Positions 35,696 through 46,013 are shown, numbered from the stretch's first letter. The stretch: DNA of 64,000 nucleotides from Desulfuromonas acetexigens (GCF_900111775.1 NZ_FOJJ01000005.1:1-64000); one strand, 5' to 3'. A program made the numbers and translations. Notes: generated by a model from the sequence alone, not told the origin.

Positions 35696-36798
35696 CGGAC
35701 CTCCCCGGGGGCATGGCTGGAGATGTTGAGGAGAATGCCTACCGCTAAAAGCGTCGTCAGCAGGCTGGTACCGCCGTAGGAGAGAAAGGGGAGCGCCATC
35801 CCTTTGGTCGGCACCATCCCCATGACGACGGCGATATTGACAAAGGCTTGCAGACCGAGCAGCAAGGTCATGCCGAAAGCGAGAAACCGGCCGAAATCGT
35901 CGGGCGCGAGCAAGGAAGCGCGCATCCCCCGCACAATCAGCACCAGGAACATGGCGGCCACGACGAAGACTCCGGCATAACCGAGTTCCTCGCCGATCAC
36001 CGCGAAGATGAAATCGGTATGCGCCTCGGGCAGAAAAAAGAGTTTCTGGTGGCTCTGCCCCAGTCCGTTCCCCCCAAATCCGCCGGAACCGAAGGCGATC
36101 CAGCTCTGAATGATCTGGAAGCCGGTATCGGAAGGATCTTCCCAAGGGTTGAGAAAGGCCAGAATCCGCCGCCGCCGATAATCAACGTTCATCACCGCGT
36201 AGTAGAGCAGGGGCGCGGCGATGATGGCGATGGAAACCAGGTAGGTGAGTCGGGTCCCGGCGACCAGCAGCATGATCATCGCCACCGCCCCCATGGCCAG
36301 GGCGCTCCCCAAATCCGGTTGCAGCAGCAGCAGCGCCAGCAGCAGGGCGAGGACGATCATGTAGGGGATAAAGCCCTTGGTCAGGCTCTTGACTTTATCT
36401 TTCTTCTTCGACAGGGAATAGGCCATGTAGATGACCAGCCCGAGCTTGGCGACCTCGGCGGGCTGGATGGAGATCGGGCCGAGCCGGATCCAGCGTGAGG
36501 CCCCCCCGGCCTGGTTGCCGATGCCGGGAATCAGCACCAGAATCAGCAAAAAGAGGCAGAAGAAGAGGAAGGGCACGGCCAGGTGCCGCCAGTTGCGATA
36601 GTCGAAATGCATGGCCACGGTCATGACCACAAAGCCGGCGATGGCATAGATCCCTTGACGCTTGAGAAAGTAGAAACCGTCGGCGTAGCGCTTTTCCGCC
36701 ATGATCGAGGAGGCCGAGTAGACCATGACCACCCCGAAGCAGGTGAGCACCACCGCCAGCAGCAACAGCGTCGTATCGAAGCCTTTCCGGATCTCCAT
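35692..36798 (-). CDS. ftsW: Septal peptidoglycan polymerase FtsW
   Basis: A 368-aa SEDS protein with about ten membrane helices that polymerises lipid II at the septum together with FtsI. Conserved segments: WIRLGPISIQPAEVAKLG, NPWEDPSDTGFQIIQSWIAFGSGG and FLSYGGTSLL. It lies between murD and murG. Confidence 0.96.
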   Translation of the reverse strand: MEIRKGFDTTLLLLAVVLTCFGVVMVYSASSIMAEKRYADGFYFLKRQGIYAIAGFVVMTVAMHFDYRNWRHLAVPFLFFCLFLLILVLIPGIGNQAGGASRWIRLGPISIQPAEVAKLGLVIYMAYSLSKKKDKVKSLTKGFIPYMIVLALLLALLLLQPDLGSALAMGAVAMIMLLVAGTRLTYLVSIAIIAAPLLYYAVMNVDYRRRRILAFLNPWEDPSDTGFQIIQSWIAFGSGGFGGNGLGQSHQKLFFLPEAHTDFIFAVIGEELGYAGVFVVAAMFLVLIVRGMRASLLAPDDFGRFLAFGMTLLLGLQAFVNIAVVMGMVPTKGMALPFLSYGGTSLLTTLLAVGILLNISSHAPGEVR

Positions 36799-36807
36799 AC
36801 GCTTTCC

Positions 36808-38157
36808 CTAGTCCGCCAGATCGAGGACGGCGCAGGCGAAACGGTCGCCGCGCTCCTCATAGTTTTTGAACATATCGAAACTGGAACATCCCGGTGAGAA
36901 AAGAACCGCCCCCCCCGCCGGCGTCAGATCCTGTGCAAGACCGACCGCCTCTTCGAGGGAGGCGGCGCGCAGGGTATGGGTCAGACTGCCGAGGGCCTGG
37001 TCGATGCGCGCGCTCGCCTGACCGATGAGAATAAGATGGGCGACCTTCGTGCGAATCAGATCGGCCAGCACCCCGTAATCCCCCCCTTTGTCCTTGCCGC
37101 CGGCGATCAAGGTTACCGGCGCGGAAAGACCGGAAAGGCTTTTCAGCACACTGCCGACATTGGTTCCCTTGGAATCGTTGTACCAGGGGACTCCGTTGAG
37201 AACTCGCACCTCCACCATACGATGGGGCAGACCGGCAAAGGCCCGCGCGGCGCCCCAGGCAACGGCGGCGGGGCAGCCTTCAAGCAACGGCGGCAGCAGC
37301 GCGGCCATGACGTTTTCCACGTTGTGCAGTCCCTTCAGGCGCAGTTCGGAAACGGGGAAGCGGGTTTCCACGCCGGCGCGCCGCCAGACGATGTGGCTGC
37401 CGTCAAAACCCATCCCCTCGTCGAGTACCCGCGCCGAGGAAAACCACTCTTTGCGTGGACGGATGTCGCGGACGGCGTCCACCACCAAAGGATCCTCGGC
37501 ATTGAGAATCGCCACATCGTCAGCGCCCATGTTTTCAAAAATACGCAGCTTGGCCGCCACATAGCTCGCCATGTCGGGATAGCGATCAAGGTGGTCCTCG
37601 GTCAAATTGAGGAGCAGGGCGTAGCGAGGACGGAAAGAAGCGATCGCCTCCAACTGGAAGGAGGAAAGTTCCGCCACCCCCCAGTCCCAGTTGCCTTCAT
37701 CCACCGCTTCGATCAGCGGGGTGCCGAGGTTGCCACCAACAAAAGTGCGCTTGCCCCAAGCCCGGAAGATCTCGCCCATGACCGTGGTCGTGGTCGACTT
37801 GCCGTTGGTGCCGGTGATCGCCGCCAGGGGCGCGGTAAATTCGTCAAAGGCGATCTCGATTTCCCCCAGCACCGGCACGCCGGCGACGCGCGCCGCCGCC
37901 ACCGCCGGGACGCTCAACGGCACACCAGGGCTGACCACCACCAGATCGGCGGCACAAAAAAGGGCTTCGTTATGTCCACCCAGATCGAGAGCGACCGGCA
38001 GCCCGGCCAGGAGTTCGAGTCCTTCGATCTCTTCGCCGCGCCGCCGGTCGGAGAGGGTCGTCGCCGCACCCCGCTGGGCAAAATAAGCGCATAGAGCCAG
38101 CCCAGTACGGCCGGCGCCCACGACAATTACATTTTTTCCCCGGTAATCGCGGCGCAT
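36808..38157 (-). CDS. murD: UDP-N-acetylmuramoylalanine-D-glutamate ligase
   Basis: A 449-aa Mur ligase that adds D-Glu. N-terminal VVGAGRTGLALCAYF, P-loop ITGTNGKSTTTTVMGE and C-terminal YNDSKGTNVGSVLKSL are visible. It lies one base after mraY. Confidence 0.96.
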   Translation of the reverse strand: MRRDYRGKNVIVVGAGRTGLALCAYFAQRGAATTLSDRRRGEEIEGLELLAGLPVALDLGGHNEALFCAADLVVVSPGVPLSVPAVAAARVAGVPVLGEIEIAFDEFTAPLAAITGTNGKSTTTTVMGEIFRAWGKRTFVGGNLGTPLIEAVDEGNWDWGVAELSSFQLEAIASFRPRYALLLNLTEDHLDRYPDMASYVAAKLRIFENMGADDVAILNAEDPLVVDAVRDIRPRKEWFSSARVLDEGMGFDGSHIVWRRAGVETRFPVSELRLKGLHNVENVMAALLPPLLEGCPAAVAWGAARAFAGLPHRMVEVRVLNGVPWYNDSKGTNVGSVLKSLSGLSAPVTLIAGGKDKGGDYGVLADLIRTKVAHLILIGQASARIDQALGSLTHTLRAASLEEAVGLAQDLTPAGGAVLFSPGCSSFDMFKNYEERGDRFACAVLDLAD

Positions 38158-38158
38158 A

Positions 38159-39235
38159 TTACCTCAGCTTCAGGGTCGAAAGGGCGACCAGGGCGAGAAT
38201 GATGCTGATAATCCAGAAACGCACGATGATTTTCGGTTCCGGCCAGCCCTTGAGTTCGAAATGGTGATGGATCGGGGCCATACGAAAGATCCGCTTGCCG
38301 TAGAGGCGAAAGGAGGTCACCTGAAAAATCACCGACAGTGCCTCGACCACAAAAATACCGCCGACGATCACCAGCACGATCTCCTGCTTGGTGATGACCG
38401 CGATGATCCCCAGCGCCCCACCAAGGGAAAGGCTGCCCACATCCCCCATGAAGACTTGGGCCGGATAGGTGTTGAACCAGAGAAAACCGAGCCCCGCTCC
38501 GACCATCGCTCCACAGAGCACGGCGAGTTCACCGGCCCCCTGCACGCTGCTGATCTGCAGGTATTCCGCGAGCCGGGCGTTACCGGCCATATAGGCGAAG
38601 AGCAGATAGGTGCCCGAGGCGATAATCATCGGGCCAATGGCGAGACCATCGAGTCCATCGGTGAGGTTCACCGCATTTCCCGACCCGACCACGACGAGCA
38701 GAGCAAAGGGGATGTAGAAAATGCCAAGTTCGGGACGAACGCCCTTGAAGAAAGGGAAAGCCAGGGTCGTTTGAAAGGGCGGATAATAGTAGAGAGCCAG
38801 GGCCGCCAGCAACGAAATAAACATCAACCAGAACATTTTCTTGCGGGCCGAAAGCCCATCGCTGTTCTTGTATTTGACCTTGCGGTAGTCGTCGATAAAG
38901 CCGACAACGCCAAAACCGACCGTGACCAGCAGCGTCACCCAGACATAGATGTTGGTCAGATCGGCCCAAAGCAGGGTCGGCAGGACGATGGCCAGCAGAA
39001 TCAGGGTACCGCCCATGGTCGGCGTCCCCTCTTTTTTGAAATGGGACTCGGGCCCGACCTTACGGATGCTTTGGCCAATCTGCAGGCGTTGCAGCTTGTC
39101 GATCAGCCAGGGGCCAAGGATGAAGGCGATCACCAGCGCGGTGATGGTGGCATAGATCGTCCGGAAGGTAATGTAACGGAAGATGTACAGTACCGAAAAT
39201 TCCGTATGTAGCGGATATAGCAGATGATACAGCAT
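38159..39235 (-). CDS. mraY: Phospho-N-acetylmuramoyl-pentapeptide transferase MraY
   Basis: A 358-aa membrane enzyme (about ten helices) that transfers phospho-MurNAc-pentapeptide to undecaprenyl phosphate, giving lipid I. Conserved loops: [56 protein letters not shown] and [13 protein letters not shown]. Confidence 0.97.
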   Translation of the reverse strand: MLYHLLYPLHTEFSVLYIFRYITFRTIYATITALVIAFILGPWLIDKLQRLQIGQSIRKVGPESHFKKEGTPTMGGTLILLAIVLPTLLWADLTNIYVWVTLLVTVGFGVVGFIDDYRKVKYKNSDGLSARKKMFWLMFISLLAALALYYYPPFQTTLAFPFFKGVRPELGIFYIPFALLVVVGSGNAVNLTDGLDGLAIGPMIIASGTYLLFAYMAGNARLAEYLQISSVQGAGELAVLCGAMVGAGLGFLWFNTYPAQVFMGDVGSLSLGGALGIIAVITKQEIVLVIVGGIFVVEALSVIFQVTSFRLYGKRIFRMAPIHHHFELKGWPEPKIIVRFWIISIILALVALSTLKLR

Positions 39236-39244
39236 GCGCGGCTC

Positions 39245-40633
39245 CTAGCCCTGGCCCTCGGCGCCGACCTTGTTGCGAAGGGCGCTACTGATTTTTTCCA
39301 TTTTCATGCCACGCGAACCTTTGATCAGCACCCGGTCGCCGCTTTGCAAACGTTCACGCAGGACGCCAATGGCCTCCTCGTGGGAAGCAACCACGACGAT
39401 AAATTCCTCGGTCAGCCCTGACTGGCGAGCGCCGCGCGCCACTTCACCGGCCTGCTCGCCGAGCAGCACCAGCAGGTCGACCCGATGGCCGGCGAGTTCA
39501 CCCACCTCGCGATGGAGTTCGCCGGTATTCTTGCCCAGTTCGAGCATGTCACCGAGCACCGCCACGCGTCTTCCTTCCCCCCCCAGCTCATCGAGGGTAG
39601 CCAGAGCCGCCCGCACCGACAGGGGGTTGGCATTATAGCTATCTTCGAGAATCAGAATGTCGTTCTCGATTTCCACCAGTTCCATCCGCCCCGGCGAAGA
39701 CCGGAAATCCTCCAGCCCCTGGGCGATCAGCTCCCCGGGCACCTCCAAGGCATTAGCGGCGGCGGCGGCGGCCAGGGCGTTCTGAACGTTGTGCCGTCCG
39801 GCCACTTCCATCCGCACCGGGTAGCGCTTCTCCCCCAGGCAGAGTTCAAAGCGGATGCCGTCGCGAGTGGTGGTCACCTGCTCCGCCCGCACTTCCGCAC
39901 TGGGGTCGAGCCCGAAGAAGACCCGACGCACACCGTTGGCTACCGGAAGTCGGGCAACGCGTTCGTCGTCGGCATTGAGGATGGCGATGCCCCCCGCTTT
40001 CATTCCGGCGAACAGCTCGCCCTTGGCCCGGGCAACCCCTTCGATGTTATGCAGGGTTTCCAGATGCGCGGGCCCGACGTTGGTGACGATACCGACGAAA
40101 GGCTCGGCGATTTCCGTGAGCCGGGCGATTTCACCGCGCGCGCTCATCCCCATCTCCAGCACCACCCAGCGATGTTCGACGGTGAGGCGCAACAGAGTCA
40201 GGGGCAACCCGATCAGATTGTTGAAGTTGCCTTCGGTCTTGAGCCCCGGTCCGGTCAGGCCGAGGATCCGCGCGATCATCTCTTTGGTCGAGGTTTTACC
40301 GGTCGAACCGGTGAGTCCGATGACTGGTCCGGAAAATTCCCGACGCCGAGCCGCGGCGAGATCGCCCAAAGACTTGAGGGTATCTTCCACCTTGATCAGG
40401 GGGACGGGGAAGGCGCCGACCACTTCCTCGCTGAGACAGGCCGCCGCACCGTTGCGCAGGGCGCGCAGCAGAAAATCATGGCCATCGAAGTTGGGGCCGC
40501 GCAGGGGAATAAAGAGTTCCCCGGGCTTGAGGGTGCGGCTGTCGGTGGAAATCCCGGTGATCCTTACATCCGCCCCGGCCGGGGTCAGGCGTCCGCCGGT
40601 GATGCTGGCAATGGTCTTGACGTCGAGATTCAT
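39245..40633 (-). CDS. murF: UDP-MurNAc-tripeptide D-alanyl-D-alanine ligase
   Basis: A 462-aa Mur ligase that attaches D-Ala-D-Ala made by Ddl. P-loop LTGSTGKTSTKEM, LEMGMSARGEI and ILEDSYNANPLSVRAAL identify MurF. The start overlaps the murE stop by 4 bases (ATGA), so the two are coupled. Confidence 0.96.
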   Translation of the reverse strand: MNLDVKTIASITGGRLTPAGADVRITGISTDSRTLKPGELFIPLRGPNFDGHDFLLRALRNGAAACLSEEVVGAFPVPLIKVEDTLKSLGDLAAARRREFSGPVIGLTGSTGKTSTKEMIARILGLTGPGLKTEGNFNNLIGLPLTLLRLTVEHRWVVLEMGMSARGEIARLTEIAEPFVGIVTNVGPAHLETLHNIEGVARAKGELFAGMKAGGIAILNADDERVARLPVANGVRRVFFGLDPSAEVRAEQVTTTRDGIRFELCLGEKRYPVRMEVAGRHNVQNALAAAAAANALEVPGELIAQGLEDFRSSPGRMELVEIENDILILEDSYNANPLSVRAALATLDELGGEGRRVAVLGDMLELGKNTGELHREVGELAGHRVDLLVLLGEQAGEVARGARQSGLTEEFIVVVASHEEAIGVLRERLQSGDRVLIKGSRGMKMEKISSALRNKVGAEGQG

Positions 40634-42144
40634 GCCGCACCCCTTTCTGCCCGATCCAAAGCGTTCCGCAGTTGTTCGCGATCATCGAAATGGATGCGGC
40701 GGGTGCCGAGAACCTGGTAATCCTCATGCCCTTTGCCGGCAACGAGCAACAAATCCCGCTCGCCGAGCAATCCCACCGCGAAAGCGATGGCCGCGGCGCG
40801 GTCGGGAATTGTCACAAATCCTCGTCCCGCAAGAGCCCGCGCCTCCTCGTGTGTCCATTCCCGGGAATGGACACGCAGCGCCCCGGCGCGAACGGCGTCG
40901 ATAATCGCCAGGGGATCTTCGGTCCGGGGGTTGTCCGAGGTAATGATCGCCAGGTCGGAAAGCCGCGCTCCCACTTCCCCCATAATCGGGCGTTTGCGCG
41001 GATCGCGGTCGCCGCCGCAACCGAAGACAGTGATGACCCGGGCCGGGCCCAAGCCGTTGAGAGTTTCCAGTACCTTCTCCAGGGCATCACCGGTATGGGC
41101 GTAATCGACAAGAATCAGGGCACCGCGGCGATTCTCGATGCGCTCCAAGCGTCCAGGCACCGCCGGAGCTTCGGCCAGGCCGCGAACGATGGCCTCTGCC
41201 GGCAGATCCAGGGCGATTCCTCCCGCTACAGCGCAGAGCAGATTCTGCAGATTGAATTCGCCGACCAGATGGGAGCGGACCGACAGTTCACCGATGGGCG
41301 TCGCCAGCTTCGCTTCGATGCCGTCGAGGGAGAGACGCGCTTCCAGCGGCCGCACCGCCGCCTCGGGATGGCGGCCGCAGGTGATGACGGAGGGGAAACG
41401 CTGGGCCAGTTGTTGTCCGTAGGGATCGTCCAGATTGACCGCGCCCCCTCGGCCGTTGTCGAGCAAATCGCTGAAAAATCGGGATTTGCTCGCGAAGTAG
41501 GCTTCCATGGTGCCGTGATAGTCGAGATGTTCCGGAGTGAGGTTGGTGAAGATCCCCACGTCGAAGTGCACCCCCTCCACCCGGTACTGATCGAGGGCGT
41601 GGGAGGAAACCTCCATAACCAAGGCATCAGCCCCCGCCGCGCGGAAGCCAGCCAGGATCCGGGCGAGATCGACCGATTCGGGCGTGGTATGTAAAGAGGG
41701 CAACTGCTGCTCGCCGAAACGGTAGTTGATCGTTCCCAGCACCGCCGGCTGGCGTCCGGCGGCTTTCAACATGGACTCGAGCAGATAGGTGATGGTCGTT
41801 TTGCCGTTCGTTCCGGTCACGCCGACGACGGGAATATCGACGGTCGGTCCGCCGAAAAAGCGCTCGGCGACAAGGGCCATCGCCCGGCGGGCATTGTCGA
41901 CCCGCACCGCACTCACGCCCGGCGGCAGTTCGCGCATTTGCTCCAGAAAAATCGTCCGCGCACCCCGAGCCAGAGCCGTGTCAATGAACTCATGGCCGTC
42001 GACAGTGGCTCCCCGCAGCGCGAAAAAGGCTCCATCCGCCTCGACTTGCCGCGAGTCGTAATAGAGCCCAGTGACTTTCTGGCCAGGATCGCCGGTCAGG
42101 TGCGCATCCGGCAGGGCCTCGATCAGCGTTGCGAGCTTCATCAT
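40630..42144 (-). CDS. murE: UDP-MurNAc-dipeptide meso-DAP ligase MurE
   Basis: A 504-aa Mur ligase adding the third residue. P-loop VTGTNGKTTITYLLE, SSHALDQYRVEG and the DNPRTEDP motif are seen; the DNPR motif selects meso-diaminopimelate, so the wall is mDAP type. Two adjacent ATGs (42144, 42141) are possible. AAGGAG upstream is slightly far, favouring the first. Confidence 0.96.
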   Translation of the reverse strand: MMKLATLIEALPDAHLTGDPGQKVTGLYYDSRQVEADGAFFALRGATVDGHEFIDTALARGARTIFLEQMRELPPGVSAVRVDNARRAMALVAERFFGGPTVDIPVVGVTGTNGKTTITYLLESMLKAAGRQPAVLGTINYRFGEQQLPSLHTTPESVDLARILAGFRAAGADALVMEVSSHALDQYRVEGVHFDVGIFTNLTPEHLDYHGTMEAYFASKSRFFSDLLDNGRGGAVNLDDPYGQQLAQRFPSVITCGRHPEAAVRPLEARLSLDGIEAKLATPIGELSVRSHLVGEFNLQNLLCAVAGGIALDLPAEAIVRGLAEAPAVPGRLERIENRRGALILVDYAHTGDALEKVLETLNGLGPARVITVFGCGGDRDPRKRPIMGEVGARLSDLAIITSDNPRTEDPLAIIDAVRAGALRVHSREWTHEEARALAGRGFVTIPDRAAAIAFAVGLLGERDLLLVAGKGHEDYQVLGTRRIHFDDREQLRNALDRAERGAA

Positions 42145-42187
42145 GAAAAGAGTGCTCCTTGATAAGCAATCAAAGGTCTCGACCTCC

Positions 42188-44149
42188 TCAAGTCGGCGGC
42201 GCCAGCCGGACCCATATCTCCTTGGAATAACGGATTGCTCCTCCTGGCGGGGGAGACTGCTCGATGACCCGCCCGGATCCGCGCAACTTGATATTCAATC
42301 CTTTATCCGCCATGGTCTGCAGAACCTGTCGATAACTCATGCCAGCAAAATCAGGCATCTGCAACTCGCCCTCAACAAGGTTTTCAAGCATTGCCTGTAC
42401 CGGCTGGGCGAGAGCCTCCTCGGCGGGAGGAAGCGGCAGAGGCATGGCAGGAGAGGCCTCGGTCGGCGAAATTTTCAATTGCCGCAAGGTTTTAGTAGCG
42501 ATTTCGGAAAAGACCGGTGCGGCCACCAGTCCGCCGTAGACCTGCTTCGAAGGCTCGTCGATTTCCACCACCACCACCAGTTGCGGTTTCTCGGCCGGAA
42601 CCATGCCGATGAAGGAGGCCACCCGTTTATCCACCGAATAGCCGCCGGTCACCGGATCGACCTTCTGTGCCGTCCCGGTCTTGCCCGCCACCCGAAACCC
42701 CGGGACCGACGCCAGAGTGCCGGTTCCCCCCTGGCCGACGACCAGCGCCATCATTTCCCGCACCTGGCGAGCGACCTCGGCGGAGACTACCTGCCGTACC
42801 ATTTCCGGCTTCCGTTCTTCGATGACATCCCCGCGATCGTTGACGATCCGTTCCACGATCGGCATATCGATCAGCTTTCCGTCGTTCGCGATGGCAGCGG
42901 TTGCCCGGGCCAACTGCAGAGGGGTGGCGGTCATCCCCTGGCCGAAAGCGATGGCCGCGAGGTCGACCTCAAACCAGGCATGGGGTGGCCGTAGCAGGCC
43001 CGAGGCTTCCCCCGGCAGATCGATTCCAGTCGAGCGGCCGAAACCGAAATCAGTCAGATAGCGGAAAAGTCGCTCACGCTCCAGAGCCTTGCCGATTTTT
43101 GCCGAACCGATATTGGAACTGACCTTGATTACCTCCGAAGCGGTGATCCGACCGTAGGGATGATGGTCGTGAATCGTCTTACCCCCCACCCGGTAGGAGC
43201 CCTGTTCGCAATCAATGATCTTGTTGGGGGTCACCAACTTCTCGTTGAGCGCCGCCGCCATGAGAAAGACCTTGAGGGTCGAGCCCGGCTCGTAGGTATC
43301 GCAGACCGCCCGGTTGCGCCAGTGGCTGGGGCGGTACTTTTTGATGGCATTGGGGTTGTACAGGGGATAGTTGGCCATGGCGAGGATCCTGCCCGTTCGC
43401 GGATCCACGACCACCGCGCTCCCCCCCTTGGCCCCGGCTTTGGCCACGCCCTCGGCCAGCTCTTTCTCGGCGATGTACTGCACATGCTTGTCCAGGGTCA
43501 GATAGAGATTCGCTCCGCGCTGGGATCCTTCCACCACCAGACTTCCGCTGCCGAGGCCACGCCCAAGGGCGTCGCGCTCGACCACCAGATAGCCTCCTTC
43601 GCCCTGCACGACACCATCGTATTTCAGTTCCAGCCCTTCCAGCCCCTTGGGGTCGATGCCGGTAAAGCCCAGCACATGCGCGCCAAGTTCGGAGTTAGGG
43701 TAAAACCGCCGGTGTTCCTTGGTGAAGCCGACCCCAGACAACTTGGCGGCCCGGATTTTCTCCCCTTCGGCCTGGGAAATTTGCCGTTTCACCCAGAGAA
43801 AACTCTTCTTCGAGCGGACTTTCTCGCGCAGACTCGATTTGGGCAGAGACAGGGTTTTGGTTAGCACCTCAACCACCTTTTCCGGCTCGGCAATTTTTGT
43901 CGGTTCCAGATAGATGGAATCAACCTCGATGCTCAGAGCCAGTTCTTCCCCCCCCTGATCGTAGATCGTTCCCCGCTTGGGGGTCAGGGGCACGGATTTC
44001 TGATGCTGACGGTCAGCCCGCTTGCGCCATTCCTCCTGCCCCAGAACCTGGAGTTGAAAGGCCCGGACCACGATAAAGCTGAAAGCGATCAGGAAACAGA
44101 AGCCGACCAGGCGGATACGGATGCGAACCCACTTCTCCAGTTTGTCCAT
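42188..44149 (-). CDS. ftsI: Septal transpeptidase FtsI/PBP3 with PASTA domain
   Basis: A 653-aa class B penicillin-binding protein. One membrane helix (about 10-30) leads to a periplasmic dimerisation domain and a transpeptidase with SxxK in YEPGSTLKVFL, SSN in IKVSSNIGSAK and KTGT in VAGKTGTAQKV. A C-terminal PASTA domain (about 595-653, MPDFAGMSYRQVLQTMADKG) makes it SpoVD-like, longer than E. coli FtsI. It cross-links septal wall with FtsW. Its ATG overlaps the ftsL stop. Confidence 0.95.
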   Translation of the reverse strand: MDKLEKWVRIRIRLVGFCFLIAFSFIVVRAFQLQVLGQEEWRKRADRQHQKSVPLTPKRGTIYDQGGEELALSIEVDSIYLEPTKIAEPEKVVEVLTKTLSLPKSSLREKVRSKKSFLWVKRQISQAEGEKIRAAKLSGVGFTKEHRRFYPNSELGAHVLGFTGIDPKGLEGLELKYDGVVQGEGGYLVVERDALGRGLGSGSLVVEGSQRGANLYLTLDKHVQYIAEKELAEGVAKAGAKGGSAVVVDPRTGRILAMANYPLYNPNAIKKYRPSHWRNRAVCDTYEPGSTLKVFLMAAALNEKLVTPNKIIDCEQGSYRVGGKTIHDHHPYGRITASEVIKVSSNIGSAKIGKALERERLFRYLTDFGFGRSTGIDLPGEASGLLRPPHAWFEVDLAAIAFGQGMTATPLQLARATAAIANDGKLIDMPIVERIVNDRGDVIEERKPEMVRQVVSAEVARQVREMMALVVGQGGTGTLASVPGFRVAGKTGTAQKVDPVTGGYSVDKRVASFIGMVPAEKPQLVVVVEIDEPSKQVYGGLVAAPVFSEIATKTLRQLKISPTEASPAMPLPLPPAEEALAQPVQAMLENLVEGELQMPDFAGMSYRQVLQTMADKGLNIKLRGSGRVIEQSPPPGGAIRYSKEIWVRLAPPT

Positions 44150-44466
44150 CAGTCGACAAGGATGACCTGTTCAAGGCTCGGCATCCGCAGCCCGAGTTCG
44201 TTAATGGCGACTCTCTCGATCCGCACCGGACTCCGCAGGTGGGCCGATTCGAGACGCAAGCGTTTATGCTCCTGCTCGACCTCACGCAACTCGACACCGA
44301 GACGGGAGATATCATATTCGAGATTGACGACGGTGATGCGCGACCAGACGAAGAAGAGAGAGACCGCGAGCAGCAGCGCCAGATAGATAAAAAGCGGCAG
44401 CAATGCGGGTCGCGCCAGGTGAAATCCATTGATTTTGGGAAGCGACCTTACCGTGGCTTCGGACAC
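44149..44466 (-). CDS. ftsL: Cell division protein FtsL
   Basis: A 105-aa bitopic protein with a short cytoplasmic tail, one membrane helix (about 22-43) and a leucine-zipper-like coiled coil (about 45-85, NLEYDISRLGVELREVEQEH). It would join FtsB and FtsQ. The start is a GTG at 44466 because AAGGAGG lies 5 bases before it; the longer frame to 44529 has no site and would run into rsmH. Position between rsmH and ftsI is the normal ftsL site. Confidence 0.85.
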   Translation of the reverse strand: MSEATVRSLPKINGFHLARPALLPLFIYLALLLAVSLFFVWSRITVVNLEYDISRLGVELREVEQEHKRLRLESAHLRSPVRIERVAINELGLRMPSLEQVILVD

Positions 44467-44488
44467 AACAACCTCCTTGAGCAACACT

Positions 44489-45442
44489 TCAATCCATGGG
44501 CAGGCGTCGTACCGCCCGCAATACCGCACTGCGCGCCCGCGGGTTTTCCTCCACCTCCTCCGCCGAGGCCCGCACCGCCTTGCGGGTCAGCACTTCAATC
44601 CGGGGGTGCACATCGCAGGAACAGACCGGCAGGGCCGGAGGACAGATACAGGTTCGGGCTTCGCCCTGGAAAAGACGTTTGACGATCCGGTCTTCCAAGG
44701 AGTGGAAGCTGATTACCACCAACCGCCCCCCCGGCTTGAGCAGGCCGATGCCGGCAGCGACGCCATGGGCCACATGCTCCAGTTCCTGATTGACATGGAT
44801 GCGCAGCGCCTGAAAAACCCGGGTCGCCGGGTGGATGCGCCCCGGCACATGGCCGCCGGGAACCGTATCCCTGATCAGTTCGGCCAACTCCAGCGTGGTG
44901 CGCAGCGGTCGTTCCTGACGAACCCGAACGATGCGGCGGGCAATGCGCCCGGCCCAACGTTCCTCGCCGAACTCCCGGAAGATCCGTGCCAGCTCGTCGT
45001 CGTCCGCCCGCTCCAGAACATCGGCGGCGGAAGGACCGCAAGTCGGGTCCATGCGCATATCCAGGGGCGCGTCGCCGCGAAAGGAGAAGCCGCGCTCGAG
45101 GCTATCCAGCTGATGGGAAGAGACGCCGAGATCGAGGAGCATGCCGTCCAGACCGGCGATCCCCAATTCGGCCAGGACCTCAGACGCCTCGGAAAAGTTG
45201 GCGTGGTGCAACAGGGCGCGTTCCCCGAAGGGGGCGAGGACCGCTCCAGCCTTGCGCAGGGCGGCGGGATCGCGATCCAGACCGATCAGACGACCATCGG
45301 GGGACGAAGCTTCAAGGATCAGACGGGCATGACCGCCCCCACCCAGGGTTCCGTCGAGGTAAATGCCGCCCGGTCGCGGCGCCAGCCAGTGAAGGACTTC
45401 GGCGGCCAGCACCGAGCGGTGCTCGAAAAGAACCTCCCCCAC
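44489..45442 (-). CDS. rsmH: 16S rRNA (cytosine1402-N4)-methyltransferase
   Basis: A 317-aa SAM methyltransferase (MraW) acting on C1402 of 16S rRNA. The N-terminal HRSVLAAEVLHWLAP and YLDGTLGGGGHARLIL loop, DLGVSSHQLDS, and LVVISFHSLEDRIVK are family motifs. It follows mraZ by 3 bases. Confidence 0.97.
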   Translation of the reverse strand: MGEVLFEHRSVLAAEVLHWLAPRPGGIYLDGTLGGGGHARLILEASSPDGRLIGLDRDPAALRKAGAVLAPFGERALLHHANFSEASEVLAELGIAGLDGMLLDLGVSSHQLDSLERGFSFRGDAPLDMRMDPTCGPSAADVLERADDDELARIFREFGEERWAGRIARRIVRVRQERPLRTTLELAELIRDTVPGGHVPGRIHPATRVFQALRIHVNQELEHVAHGVAAGIGLLKPGGRLVVISFHSLEDRIVKRLFQGEARTCICPPALPVCSCDVHPRIEVLTRKAVRASAEEVEENPRARSAVLRAVRRLPMD

Positions 45443-45445
45443 GAG

Positions 45446-45892
45446 CTACAGCCCCACACCGGAAACGAAGTCGGGGCTATCCTGCAGCAACGCCTCGGAA
45501 TGACGGGTCACTTCGGCGTACTTGATCTGGCTGTAGAGATCGATCTTGTCGAACATCCCCACCACCACAATTTCTTTTTCCAGACCGGCGTGGGAACGCA
45601 GCGCGGGGGGGATCAACACCCGCCCCTGTTTATCGAAGGCGCACTCCGTCGCCGGTGCGACGATCAGGCGGATGACCGCATTCTTCTCGGGGCCGGGCGG
45701 ACTCTGCTGAACCCGTTCGACGATCTTGCCCCAACTGGAAAGGGGATAGGCCGACAGCCCGCCTTCGACATTCTTGGTCACCACCAACACCTCATCCCCA
45801 TAGGCATCAGCCAGCACTTCCCGAAATTTGGCGGGAATACTGGCGCGCCCCTTGGGGTCGATAGAGTTGTTGAATTCACCTTGGAAGATCAT
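45446..45892 (-). CDS. mraZ: Transcriptional regulator MraZ
   Basis: A 148-aa AbrB-fold regulator with two repeats (FQGEFNNSIDPKGRASIPAKF near residue 2 and TECAFDKQGRVLIPPAL near 80), each with a DxxGR motif. It usually represses the dcw promoter. The start at 45892 gives the family-typical N-terminus MIFQGEF, with AAGGGGCC upstream; longer starts would cross the promoter. It opens the dcw cluster. Confidence 0.95.
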   Translation of the reverse strand: MIFQGEFNNSIDPKGRASIPAKFREVLADAYGDEVLVVTKNVEGGLSAYPLSSWGKIVERVQQSPPGPEKNAVIRLIVAPATECAFDKQGRVLIPPALRSHAGLEKEIVVVGMFDKIDLYSQIKYAEVTRHSEALLQDSPDFVSGVGL

Positions 45893-45940
45893 CGGCGGCC
45901 CCTTTTGGCCTAACATGTCACTATTCCCCACTTTTTGGGA

Positions 45941-45969
45941 ACTATAACGGCGGCCCTGGGGCATGTCAA
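45941..45969 (-). promoter_or_regulatory. Sigma-70 promoter of the dcw cluster
   Basis: On the minus strand, TTGACA (45964-45969) and TATAGT (45941-45946) are 17 bases apart, near consensus. The start codon of mraZ is about 50 bases downstream. Only one clear GTGGG MraZ-box-like element is seen after it. Confidence 0.85.
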
Positions 45970-46013
45970 GGGATTTTTACAGTTTTCCAATAGTTTAGGC
46001 GTCCCGGGAAAAC

